From Boswellia sacra (taxonomy: Eukaryota > Streptophyta > Magnoliopsida > Sapindales > Burseraceae): a stretch of DNA of 64,000 nucleotides. Within the stretch, counting starts at the first letter, position 1, and the number at the start of each line of letters is the position of its first letter. The translations under genes were made by a program, and so were the position numbers. Below the pieces are notes generated by a model. The model made no database searches and was not told where the DNA came from. It saw nothing but the letters and a program-made list of their open reading frames with translations. Location: assembly GCA_013180625.2 (NCBI GenBank), contig SNVD02002402.1:103827-167826 (forward strand). The letters run 5' to 3'. Shown piece after piece: positions 36,323 through 47,048 of the stretch.

Positions 36323-36749
36323 TTTGGTTGTTAAAGATCGGGAAATCAAGCTTCCCCAGTTCTCTTCTTCTGCTCTGTGCACAGCAAGATTATATTTATA
36401 TATGAGAAAGGAAATGTAGGTAAACTTTTTCTCTTATCATGATGTAAAGGATGACAAGCATGTTGACGAAGACCCTGACGAAATAATATAAAGTATTCAA
36501 TAAATAATATTATTTTAAACTTTTTTAAGATCCAACCTTATATAGTCAAATAAATATTCAATATTGTGTAAATAAATAAAAATGCAAACAAAACTAATAT
36601 TTAATTTCTTTTGAAATTAATAATTTAGATGTTATTACAATTATATTTTGTTTTTATATTTATCTTGTCAATATTGATTAGTAATTTTTACATGCAAGAA
36701 CTATTAAAATTACAACTAAAAACAAACACTCTATTTGTTTTTTTATTAC

Positions 36750-37850
36750 TGTTGAGATTATGAACCTCCCAAAACTCTACTTTAGTATGATAGTATCTAC
36801 TTTGGGTCTAAGCCTTCATTGATTTGCTTTTAGATTATACTCAAAAGGTCCTCCCTATGTCTAGCCAATGTGAGACTTTGGTCGTACTTCGAACAATCCT
36901 CTCCTCGAGCAAATGACCACATCATTGTGATATTTTTTCGGGCCTCCCCTCAAACGACCGTCCATCCGTCCGCTCCATCGAGTTCTGCTACCTCGAGAGC
37001 TACTCTATCCAGGTCAACTCCTCTTCATCGTGTTGGGGTCAGGATAAGTCCGTGAAGCATCCGGAGCAAACTTCCTAGTCCAATAGAGCCTAACCACAAA
37101 CCCAATTGTGAGCTTTAAGTGAGACCCATGGCCCACTAGCTTAGTTTGGTATAACTGGGACCCACCAATCTTTGTTCGGTACTCCGAGAATTTTTCCAAT
37201 GTATTCTCTTAGTTAAGTCTAGGCCTGAGCTCTGATATCACTTGTTGAGACTATGGACCACACAAAACTTCACATTGATATGATATTGTCCACTTTGAGC
37301 CTAAGCCCTCATAGATTTACTTTTAGATTCTACCCAAAAGGCCTCATACTAATGGAGATTTTATCCATATTTATATGCCGATGATTCTCACCATGTCTAG
37401 CCAATGTGGGATTTTGGTCGCACTTCTAACAATCCTCTCCTCGAGCAAAGGATAACATCATTATGAAATTTTTTCTAGCCTCCCCTCAAACGACCATCCA
37501 TTTGTCCACTCCATCGAGTTCTGCTATCTCGAGTGCTACTCTATCCAGGTCAACTCCTCTTCATCGTGTTGGAGTCAAGACACGTCCATGAAGCATCCAA
37601 AGCAAACTGCATGGTCCAATAGAGCCTAACCACAGACCCAATCGTAAGCTTTAAGTGAGACCCAGCCCAGGGCCCACCACCTTAGTTTGGCATAACCGGG
37701 ACCCACCAACCTTTCTTTGACACTATGAGAATTAGCATAACCGGGGTCCACCAACCTTTGTTCGACACTCTGAGAATTTCCTCCATGTATTCTCCTGGCT
37801 AAGTCTGGACCTGAGCTCTGATATTGCTTATTGAGATTATGGACCACATA
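36750..37850 (-). mobile_element. TRIM retrotransposon in tandem (LTR-internal-LTR-internal-partial LTR)
   Basis: LTR 1 is 36750-36895 (TGTTGAGATT...TTCGAACA), LTR 2 is 37243-37431 (TGTTGAGACT...TTCTAACA), and a third is truncated at 37829-37850. Both internal regions start aatcctctcctcgagcaaa, whose complement is a polypurine tract. They end with gctctgatatca, the complement of a Met-tRNA primer-binding site variant (37229-37240). The internal DNA is non-coding, as is usual for TRIMs. LTR 2 has about 45 bp that LTR 1 lacks. No 5S rRNA-like segment is present, so this is not Cassandra. Confidence 0.85.
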
Positions 37851-38904
37851 TTGGCATAATATTGAAATGGGCATTGATCTAACAATGTAAAGATCTCATA
37901 AGTTCTGCTATTAAAGCTCTTATATATTACAACTCCCTCTCTCAAAAAAAAAAAAAAAACTTATGCCTAGGATATTACATCAAACTCATATAAAATATTT
38001 GAGTACTCATGCGAATTCGAACATGGAATATCAAACGTAAAATAAATTGTGTAAGCATATAAATTATTTATATAGATTTTAATAATAGAATTTTTGATAT
38101 ATGTACTTATTTCTAACTAATCAAATTCTACCAAAAATCCAAGGAGATGCGTGGATCACGTTACAATTAAATATGTGACAAGCCATTGGGATGAAGACAG
38201 CAGCGATGGCGAATTAAAGGTGCAAACAAAAGTGAGTATTCTTTCTTCAATTATTGGCTTTGGCTACTTTAACCTTTTCTTTTCCTTTCTTTTTTTTCTT
38301 TTTTTTGGTCTTTTCTTCTGACTTTGTTGACTTGAAACAAAATCTTTGCAATATGATATATTTGAGCAAGAATATGCTAATTAATTTCCGTAGATATATC
38401 ATCATCATAGGACCTCTGTCGTATACATAATTATATGCCTTGTGAGTCAACAAATCTTGCTCATATAGGATCTAATATGACTCATGCAACTAATAACTAA
38501 ACTAATTTTCTTCATAACCACAGGTAAAGACTAGGTTTATTAAATACTAATGATGCTATTATGAAAATTCGCAATTTAGGCGCGACTTGATTAATTTCAT
38601 ATGAATTGACGGAGCTTTATCCCTTTAAATTTATAGTTTAGTTAATAAATTATTCTCTAAAAAAAATAAAATGATATTTATAGTTTTGGGTTTGATTTTA
38701 GCAACAAATCTCTTAATTTTATGGATTAATTAGGGCCAGGCCTCAAGCATTGCTGAAAGACATTTTACTAAATTGGGTTTTGTGATCTATGTTGTGTTGT
38801 ATTCTGGAAGCGGATTTTTCCTGATTGCTGATCTTCTTCCGCTGCTTTTGAAGTCTGTGCCCCGTTCTTGCTTTTTGAGTAGAAGAGTACTCCGGCCTAT
38901 AATT
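37851..38904. other. NPF upstream-flank remnant and AT-rich DNA
   Basis: No gene is seen. Segment 38110-38280 (aaggagatgcgtggatcacg, then ttctttcttcaattattggc) matches the far-upstream flank found at 29880-30060, 34560-34720 and 51160-51255. Confidence 0.5.
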
Positions 38905-39500
38905 TTATTTGACCTTTTTTTAGAGTCTTTTAACTAAATCTAAATATATTTTTTTTATTTTAATTATTTGTGATCTCTTTTTTTATATAAAAAAAAATGT
39001 GGATACTTTTTTTATCGTTAAAGTATATAATATTATTTTTATATAGTGCATGATTAGTTGTATAAATTAGACAATATAATTGTACAAAATTCTCGAGACC
39101 TATAATTTTATACAATTCTGTCACAAACTAGTATGATGAAGTCGTGCAAATTAAAATTTTTCAAGCCATTTTTTTACACGGTGAGATCTTGAAGTTGCAC
39201 GACTTTGTGGTGCAATATAATAACTATATTTGTAATATTGTTGACAATTATTTTATAAGATGATTGCACAACTTATACAATATAGTTATGAAAAATATTA
39301 ACGATCTATTTTTTTATTTTTTGCACGACTTCCCCTTACAATTATACAACTATATCGTACAAAAAACTATACATGTAATGTAATTTTGTTATTTTTAAAA
39401 CTATCAAAGATATCTTTATACTTTTTTAAAAAGAGAGATTAAAAATAATTAAAATAAAAAAAGAAGTTGGATGTAATTAGTAGGCGGTCCAAGAGTTATT
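38905..39500. repeat. About 600-bp repeat insertion, copy 3
   Basis: Paralogue of 26790-27395 (tagagtcttttaactaaatc at the left, gtaggcggtccaagagttat at the right). The interior has the same gttgcacgact and ttgcacgacttcc phrases. It lies just left of the NPF relic at 39546. Confidence 0.6.
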
Positions 39501-39693
39501 TGATAAAAATTTGCCAGAGCACTAGTATGCACGTGTAGTAGCACAGGTCGACTGAAGTGACAATTGCTACCTTCATGTGAAGTATTTGTGCAGGCTACTT
39601 TTACACTCGCTGGCACCAAACAAGCTTCTGTTAACATAAACATATATAATGTTACTGAAACTTCCAAATCCAATCCTAACGCATTAATAACTG

Positions 39694-39942
39694 AGTTAGA
39701 AATGAAAATTCTGGAAAGAAATTGTTTTCTTATTATCAAAGAATGAATCAGTTACAACAAATACATCAAGTTTCTATATATATTTCAATGCTCTGATTTC
39801 TAACTAACTATAACTAACCAGAGGCTTACACAGCAAGTTACCGCTGTTCACTTCTTTCTAACAGAATTGCATTGATTTTACTAACCTATCCTTAAGCTAT
39901 TCTTAATTTCAATTCTGTCCTTGTTACATTGTTATGTTAATA
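39694..39942 (-). repeat. 3' LTR of the Copia element
   Basis: It is 249 bp, with 5 mismatches to the other LTR (near 39821, 39845, 39889, 39892 and 39910). Confidence 0.9.
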
Positions 39943-39954
39943 GTCCCCCTCAAG
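39943..39954 (-). other. Polypurine tract of the Copia element
   Basis: The minus strand reads CTTGAGGGGGAC directly before the 3' LTR. It primes plus-strand DNA synthesis. Confidence 0.8.
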
Positions 39955-39993
39955 TGCAGCTATGATGATTGTTCATGTCCTAGCAAACTTGCA

Positions 39994-42900
39994 TCAATGC
40001 TGCTGGTTTGCTCTTTCTGCTGTTATATCAGCATTGTTTCCAGAAGTGACATTTAGTCTTTCTTTTAGAAACTCAAATTTGATTCCAGCTAGAGCTTTAG
40101 TAAGGATATCAGCATTCTGAAATTCTGAACGCACATGCTGAACTTGTAATTGATTTGCCAGCACCTTTTCTCTAATGAAGTGCACATCAATTTCAATGTG
40201 TTTTGTTCTAGCATGGAAAACAGGATTTGATGCTAAAGACTCTGCCCCTTTGTTGTCACAGTATAGGACTGGAACTTCACTTAGTTTGACACCAATTTCA
40301 TGTAATAAACTCTGCAGCCAGAGGACTTCAGTTGCAGCAAGTGACATGGCCCGATATTCAGCTTCTGTTGAAGACCTTGCTACAACTTTTTGTTTTTTGG
40401 AACACCAGTAAATCAAATTGTTTCCTAGATAAACACAGCATCCAGAAGTAGACTTCCTGTCATCTAGTGAGCTTGCCCAGTCAGCATCACTATAGGCTTT
40501 AAGTTTGAATGACTGCAATGGTTTGAATATTAAACCATGGTCTGAAGTCCCTTTGATATACCTTAGTACACGTTTATAAGCCTGCCAATGTTTGACTGTA
40601 GGATGCTGTAGAAATTAACTCAACTTATTTACTGCAAAGGATATATCAGGCCTGGTCATGGAGAGGTACTGCAATGCTCCAATTGTACTTCTATATAAGC
40701 TAGGTTGATCAAATTCTGTACTGTCATGTATTGACAGTTTGCAATTAGCTTCCAAAGGTGATTGAATGCTCTTTGAATCAAGCATTTTGCACTTTTTCAA
40801 GAGATCAACTGCATATTTTCTTTGTGTGAGCATTATGCAATCTTTAGACCTTGCTACTTCAAATCCAAGAAAGTAGTTGACTGATCCGAGAGTCTTTAAA
40901 GCAAAAGTCTAATTCAAATCAGAAATTACTCTTTGGATTTGATTATTATCACTCCCAGTCACCAATATATCATCAACATATACTAGTAACAATATGATTG
41001 TGCTTTCAGACCTGTAAACAAATAAGCTTGTGTCTGAACTAGATGAGAGGAACCCCCACTGAAGCAGGGCACTCTTGAGCTTATCAAACCAGGCTCTAGG
41101 TACCTGCTTCAAGCCATACAAGGATTTGTGAAGATGACAGACATAATCAGGTTTAGAAGCATCAATAAACCCCTCTGGTTGAGCCATGAAAACAGTTTCT
41201 TGAAGCTCACCATTTAAGAAAGCATTGTTAACATCAATTTGTTGAATATCCCATCCAAATGTGACTGCCAAAGAAAACATAACTCTTATAGTGGAAGGCT
41301 TTATTTCTGGATTGAAAGTTTCAAAGTAATCCAAACCAGCAGTTTGCTGAAAACCTTTTGTCACTAATCTGGCTTTATACCTTTGAACTGTGCCATCTGG
41401 ATTATATTTAATTCTGAAAACCCACTTGTTTTCAACAACATGCATATCAGGTGATGGAGGTACAAGTGTCCAGGTTTTATTACTTTGTAAAGCCTGAAAT
41501 TCTTGTTGCATAGCAGTAAACCATTTTGAATCTGATAAAGCTTCTTGTGTTGATTCTGGCTCAAGAGATGAAGAAAAGAGATTTGTATTGATGGCTGTAT
41601 AAGCATGAGACTTGGGCTTGGAGATACCAGCTTTGGATCTTGTAATCATGGGATGAGTATTAGTGAGAGGTAAGTTTGAGGAGGGAATTTGAGTGGCTGG
41701 ATTAATACTACTTGCAGATTGAGTGGGAGAAGTAGTTGAAAGGGGACTTGGTGAGGGAACTGAACTAGACTGTAGATTGGATGAAACAGGTGATGCATGA
41801 TATGAAGGAGAAGTAGATGTATGTGTTGGAGAAGAGGAAACATAATCAGGAAGTATCCAGGGACCTGAGATGATGGAAGTGGAAGAAGTGGAAGAGGATG
41901 ATGAATCTGGAAAGAAACCTGTCTTAAAGGGAAACCCAGTTTCATTGAAGGACACACTCTTGGCAATATAGATTCTACCAGAAGAATGCAAGCAGAGATA
42001 TCCTTTGTGGGAAGAACTATAACCAATGAAGACACAAGTGGAAGTATGAAATGAAAATTTGTGAGAGTTATATGGCCTGAGATTAAGATAACAAGCACAA
42101 CCAAATACTTTTAACATTTTGTAATCAGGTGATATATGAAATAAAGTATGATAAGGAGATTGAAAATTTAAAGCTGATGAGGGTAGCCTGTTAATTAGAA
42201 AGACAGCTGTGTGAAATGAGAACCACCAGAATTTAAGAGGCAGTGAAGCTTGAGCTAATAATGTCAGACCTGTGCTGACAATTTGTCTATGCCTGCATTC
42301 TACAACTCCATTCTGTTGATGAGTGTGTGGACAAGGGTGTCTAAACACTATGCCAAGGCCTTGAAGAAAAGATGCAAGAGGTCTATATTCAACCCCCAGT
42401 CTGATTGCAAACACTTCAATTTCCTATCAAATTGTCTTTCAACAAGTGTTAAGAACTGCTTAAACACATTAGAGACTTCAACCTTCGATTTTAGAGGGAA
42501 AATCCAGATGTATCTACTGAAATCATCTACAAAACTCACATAGTAAGTATAGCCTTCAATGGATTTTATTGGAGAGGGACCCCAGAGATCAGAATATACA
42601 ATATCAAGTGGATTAGTAGCTCTATTATTAGAAGTTGGATAAGAGTCATGGCACTGCTTGCCAAACTTACAGGACTCACAAAAACACTCAGTGTTATTGA
42701 CACACTTAAACAGCTGAGTTGAAGAAGATAGCTTGTGCAGTGTTTGGAAGTGTGGATGCCCCAACCTCCTGTGCCAGAGAATTTGATCACTTGCAGCTGA
42801 TGATACTGTTGATGTGTAACTGAAGGTTGTTGTGAACTTGACAGTAAAGAAAACAAAGAAACAGGAGCTGAGGTAGGAGTCAAGGAAGCTTGTGAGAACA

Positions 42901-44512
42901 CACAATAGGTAGACTTACTGCTCGAAGTAGTTTTGCCTGAGATAAAAGGGACTTGATACAGCCCATTACTGAGAAATCCTTCCAGTAGAACCTGCCTGGT
43001 ATCCTTGTCCTTTATATGACATCCATATTCATGAAATTCAACAGTAATGTTATTGTCCTTGATAAGTTGAGAAATGCTAAGTAGATTTTTAGTAATAGCA
43101 GGTAAACACAGTATGTTATTAAGCTGCAAATAGGCTGAACAAAATGGAGAATTTAAAATGCCATAACCATAATGAGTGATAGATAGGTGAGTACCATTTC
43201 CAACTTGAACTGTTTCAGAACCAGTATAATTTTGTGCAGTTGCAAGCTTACTCAGATCTGATGTAATATGATTTGAAGCTCCAGTATCAAGATACCAGGC
43301 TGGATCCTGAATGGTTGATGGCGAAGCTACAAAAGCTTGATTTTGCTGAGAAGATGAATGAGTTGATGAACCAGTGTTGAAAGCTTGAGAAGTTTGATTG
43401 ACATTAAAAGCCTGAGAAGATTGAGAAGCTTGTGGTCCTTGATAACTGATATCAAATCTGTGATAATATTTGATCACAGTGTGACCTTGCTTCCCACAAA
43501 GCTGACAAACTTGTTTATTCCCTTGAAAACTTTGAAATGAGTTATTACCTCTGCCTAGTTATTAACGATTTCTTCCTTTTCCTCTGAAGCTTTGATTTTA
43601 AGTTTGCCTAGTGCTATTTGAAAATGGAGAGTTTGAACCACCAAGATTTGTGAATTGATTTGCAGTGAATTGAGACAACTTGTTAGCAACATTGGCACAA
43701 TGATTCATAGTTAAGGTCTGTGTGACTTTCAACTTTTCCAATCTCATTTCATAACTCTGTAACTGATATTGAGCTTCTTCCAAAGAGATAGTATCGGCTC
43801 TTGAAGTCAAATTAACAACAATAGCATCATACTCTGGTCCAAGACCATCAAGTATATGAAATAACATATCTAAATCAGTGACATCATGGCCTATAGCAAC
43901 TAGAGTGCTTGCTATTTCTTTCATTTTCAACACATAATCTGATATAGAAAGAGATCCTTTTTTGGTATTCTGAAGTTGATGCCTCAAATGCATAGATCTA
44001 GCTTTGGATTCTGTCAAAAACAACCTTTCAAGAACACTCCAAATTTCCACTGATGAAGTACAACGAACTACATAACCATACATAGACTCTGAAATTGATG
44101 ACAGCATCCAACTAAAAATGAATTGATCAACTCTCTTCCAGTTCAAGAACTCAGGATTGATTTGTGTTAATACTTCATCAGAACTTTGAGAGGATCGAGT
44201 GGTGATTACCTTTGCTGGACAGGATCTTTCTCCTGTAACATATTCTTCAAGATCAAATGCTCTAAGTGTTGCTAGGACTTGAGTATGCCAGAAACCATAG
44301 TTTCCTCTTTGAAGCTTAATTGACGAGCTTGGAAGCACTGTTGGCAAAACTGGAGAAAAAGAATTTATCAAGCAAGACGAAGAGGAAGAAAGATCAGGAT
44401 TTGAAGAAGCTAACACTGGATTTGATAAACCAGGAGCTGAATTTCCTTCATTGTTTCTAGGAAAATTTGATCGAACATTTCCAGGAAAGATAGGCTGAGT
44501 TTGATCTCCCAT
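39994..44512 (-). pseudogene. Copia gag-pol polyprotein, degenerate
   Basis: Gag starts at 44512 (MGDQTQPIFPGN) and contains the gag-helix region (WSVLERLFLTESKARSMHLR). It runs into a TAA near 43598 and two more stops near 43562. A zinc knuckle CQLCGKQGHTVIKYY has Tyr in place of the last Cys. The protease region (WYLDTGASNHIT) has its DTG. The pre-integrase HRRLGHP, the integrase DLWG, QSD and NGVVE residues, the RT motif YVDDILVTG and the RNase H segment SSTEAEYRA are all present. Frameshifts lie near 42800 and 42400, and in-frame stops near 40909 and 40616. All domains remain recognisable, but no single open frame exists, so this copy cannot supply its own proteins. Confidence 0.9.
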
Positions 44513-44525
44513 AGGATCGATACTT

Positions 44526-44537
44526 GCTCTGATACCA
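44526..44537 (-). other. Primer-binding site of the Copia element
   Basis: The minus strand reads TGGTATCAGAGC, complementary to the 3' end of initiator Met-tRNA, with no gap to the LTR. Confidence 0.95.
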
Positions 44538-44786
44538 AGTTAGAAATGAAAATTCTGGAAAGAAATTGTTTTCTTATTATCAAAGAATGAATCAGTTACA
44601 ACAAATACATCAAGTTTCTATATATATTTCAATGCTCTGATTTCTAACTAACTATAACTAACCGGAGGCTTACACAGCAAGTTACAGCTGTTCACTTCTT
44701 TCTAACAGAATTGCATTGATTTTACTAACCTACCCCTAAGCTATTCTTAATTCCAATTCTGTCCTTGTTACATTGTTATGTTAATA
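44538..44786 (-). repeat. 5' LTR of the Copia element
   Basis: It is 249 bp and is followed at once by the primer-binding site on the minus strand. Confidence 0.9.
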
Positions 44787-45500
44787 AGCTGATACATAGT
44801 CCTTCGTTGATTCTGGGAACAGATCAAACGTGCATTCATCAGTGCATCTTGAGCAAGTCCTTCCGTAAAACCCTACAAGCAAAATTGTGGAACAAGCCTG
44901 CAGAAAATGATCACTGGTATGGCACGATATTTCCCTCCACCATCATTTAATTTGTCTCTAGGAATAGCATCATAGTCGTCTGTATCATAGTCGTTTCTAA
45001 CAATCAATTCTTCTTTGTTCTCATTAAATACCTCAACCTACGAGCCTCAATCCGCCATGCAATAATAATAAAGTAAGGTACAGATTGCAGCGTTCCAAGC
45101 TAGATTCTCACTAATTTAGCCTTTTTCTGTTTATCTTCAGGACCACATTTTGAAAGCAATAACTCAACGAAAAAATAGATCATTTTACGTGATATAGATT
45201 GAATTATCACCAACAAAGGAAGAAAAAATGAAAGTTCCATAATTTCTCCCACAGGAGGAAAAAAGATTTTTCCTGCTGCTAAGACCAAACCAAACAAAGA
45301 TAAAGTCCTTTTGATAACCAGAGAAAGCGGCTTTAATCTTCTAATAGGTCCTCATAAGCATTTCTCCTTCACTAAATTATTTACTTATTTAATCCGCAAA
45401 TAAAATGTGTATTGTGGTTACTTATTTAATTCTTTCACGATTGATTTTAGTTATTAATTATTTTCCTTTTTTTATTTTTTTCTTTCAAATTTCATTTTAG

Positions 45501-45648
45501 TACTTCTTTTTGTGAGGATAATGTAAGTCCTACAGCCATTGTTCGTGTGGCCAGTCTGTTAGGACGTGCTATGTCGGAACAGGAGGAGCACACACATCCT
45601 GATAGGCCAACTGCATATAAATCAGCTATGGGACAGAATTTTCCCTTG
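45501..45648 (+). other. Exon-like open segment, possibly a captured exon
   Basis: After TTTCATTTTAG, one frame stays open for 49 codons (SPTAIVRVASLLGRAMSEQ, later RPTAYKSAMGQNFPL) and ends at a consensus donor, TTG|GTAAGTAG. The composition is more GC-rich than its flanks and the residue mix looks like a real protein. I do not recognise the family. It is on the plus strand, opposite to the NPF genes, next to a broken NPF relic, and without other exons nearby. It may be a fragment captured by an unmapped transposon. Confidence 0.4.
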
Positions 45649-45699
45649 GTAAGTAGTGAGTTGTGCATTTCGTGGGGACTAGAAACATGAGAATGACTA

Positions 45700-45895
45700 T
45701 GATACCTTAAAGTATTGGTACTTTTTGTTTTTTTATATGAGTATATAAATTGTGTATATATACATAAAAAAAGTGTAAAAAGTACTTAATATAAATTTTA
45801 TATATTTCTCTACAAAAATTTATTTACTCAAGTACACAATTTTATATATTCATATACAAAAAAAGTACCGATATTTTAAGTTACCGTAATTAAAC
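45700..45895. repeat. Foldback MITE-like repeat
   Basis: The left arm (aagtattggtactttttg, then atatgagtatataaattgtg) mirrors the right arm (cacaattttatatattcata, then aaaaagtaccgatatttta). It is AT-rich and non-coding. No target duplication was determined. Confidence 0.55.
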
Positions 45896-47048
45896 CCAAC
45901 ATGGGAAAAATATAAGTTATATTGCATTGGTGGTATGTTTAAGCAACAAAAAAAACTAATTAATTCCATGAACCCTTGGACCATCCACTGCATAAGTATT
46001 ATATGCAAAAATACTAATTATTAATATGTATTCATTTTTGCTTTGAATGCTTACTAGAAGTTTTCACATCTGCCTGCTCTTAATATGATGCAATTTCTGA
46101 GATTTCAACAACAAATATCTGATATTTCGCCTGAATCTTTTTTATACACGTACTCTGAAAAAATAAATGATAATAATTATAGAGAAACAGTATGCTGATC
46201 ATTTGTCTCATCTCTCTGCAATTAGTACTATTTGATCATATAGCTTAAATTTTCAAAAGCATCTCATTCATTTGACCTTTCAGAGGATTCATTTGACAAT
46301 ATTATAGAATATATAGTACCGTATGTGAACCTTAAATAATTACATTATCAGGCTGATCATGGAGATTAGGTGTTCTATGGAATGTAATTTTGAAATTATT
46401 CTAATGGCCTTCATACATTTTGAAATCTTATAAATTATGTGCATAGAATTATGAAATATATACACATTTAACGATTCATGAAATATTAATTGATTTAATT
46501 AATTTATTAAAGTATGTGCTTCTTAAAAATTCGTCCTATGAATCGATGTATATATCCCTACAAGCAAGTGTTTGTTCAGAGATATAGATCTCCTTGGGGA
46601 GAGAAAAATTCCTCATAATTAAGTAGTAAAAAATCCATCATTATGAAATTAATTATCAAAGTTAGATATCTCACTTTTTGGCTCTTTTTGTTTCCTATAT
46701 AGAAAATATTTTTTAAAAATACATATTTATTAATATATTTTAAAATAATATCATCCACATATAATTTTTAAAATTCAATAAAATTTAAAAAAATCAACCA
46801 CATATTTTTATTGAATACTTTTAAAAACAAAAACAAACACATCAGGCTTTTGGTTATAAAATATCATAGCCTTACATATTCTAAGTCCTAATAAAGCCTC
46901 ACAAATCCACTAAAATCCTGCTTACACAAAAATATATAAGTTTTATGGTGACTAATTAACACGACAAAGACTTCCAGGAATTTACAGCTATTATACACTA
47001 AGATTTGCCTAGAGCAACTCTCTCTCAATCAATTTGATGGGTTTAATT
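45896..47048. other. 3' flank of the intact NPF gene
   Basis: No gene is seen. Segment 46340-47040 matches 62325-62997 in the same order (gatcatggagattaggtg, gaaattaattatcaaagtta, cctaataaagcctcacaaat). The paralogous genes were therefore duplicated together with about 700 bp of 3' flank. A foldback-like piece lies at 46677-46850 (gtttcctatatagaaaat and aaaaacaaaaacaaacacat). Confidence 0.6.

Larger units (their letters stand above)
39694..44786 (-). mobile_element. Complete Copia LTR retrotransposon with TA...CT LTR ends, 5093 bp
   Basis: Two 249-bp LTRs (39694-39942 and 44538-44786) differ at 5 sites. On the minus strand each starts TATTAACATA and ends TTTCTAACT, so the ends are TA...CT and not TG...CA. 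The 5-bp flanks are aactg (39689-39693) and agctg (44787-44791). The primer-binding site and polypurine tract abut the LTRs exactly, which fixes the boundaries. The order gag, protease, integrase, RT, RNase H identifies Copia. Confidence 0.95.
39546..45310 (-). pseudogene. NPF relic F, exon 4, split by a Copia element
   Basis: Right of the Copia (44787-45310) the minus strand reads FGLVLAAGKIFFPPVGEI and SISRKMIYFFVELLLSK, matching FGLVLSAGRTFFPW and SMSRVMISYLFDKL in the intact gene. Left of it (39546-39693) the next part of the exon is preserved at DNA level (aacataaacat, gttactgaaacttcc). The segment encoding GFMEGLAQDGLDEF is recognisable but frameshifted (cttgagcaagtccttccgta near 44850). 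The exon ended up in two halves about 5.1 kb apart. It has several frameshifts and lacks exons 1-3 nearby. Confidence 0.8.

Noticed and set aside
36750..37850. Cassandra-type TRIM with embedded 5S rRNA
   Set aside because: Neither LTR contains a 5S rRNA-like internal promoter.
41646..42104. 152-codon minus-strand ORF in the Copia element
   Set aside because: It overlaps the linker between integrase and reverse transcriptase in another frame; only the RT frame shows known motifs.
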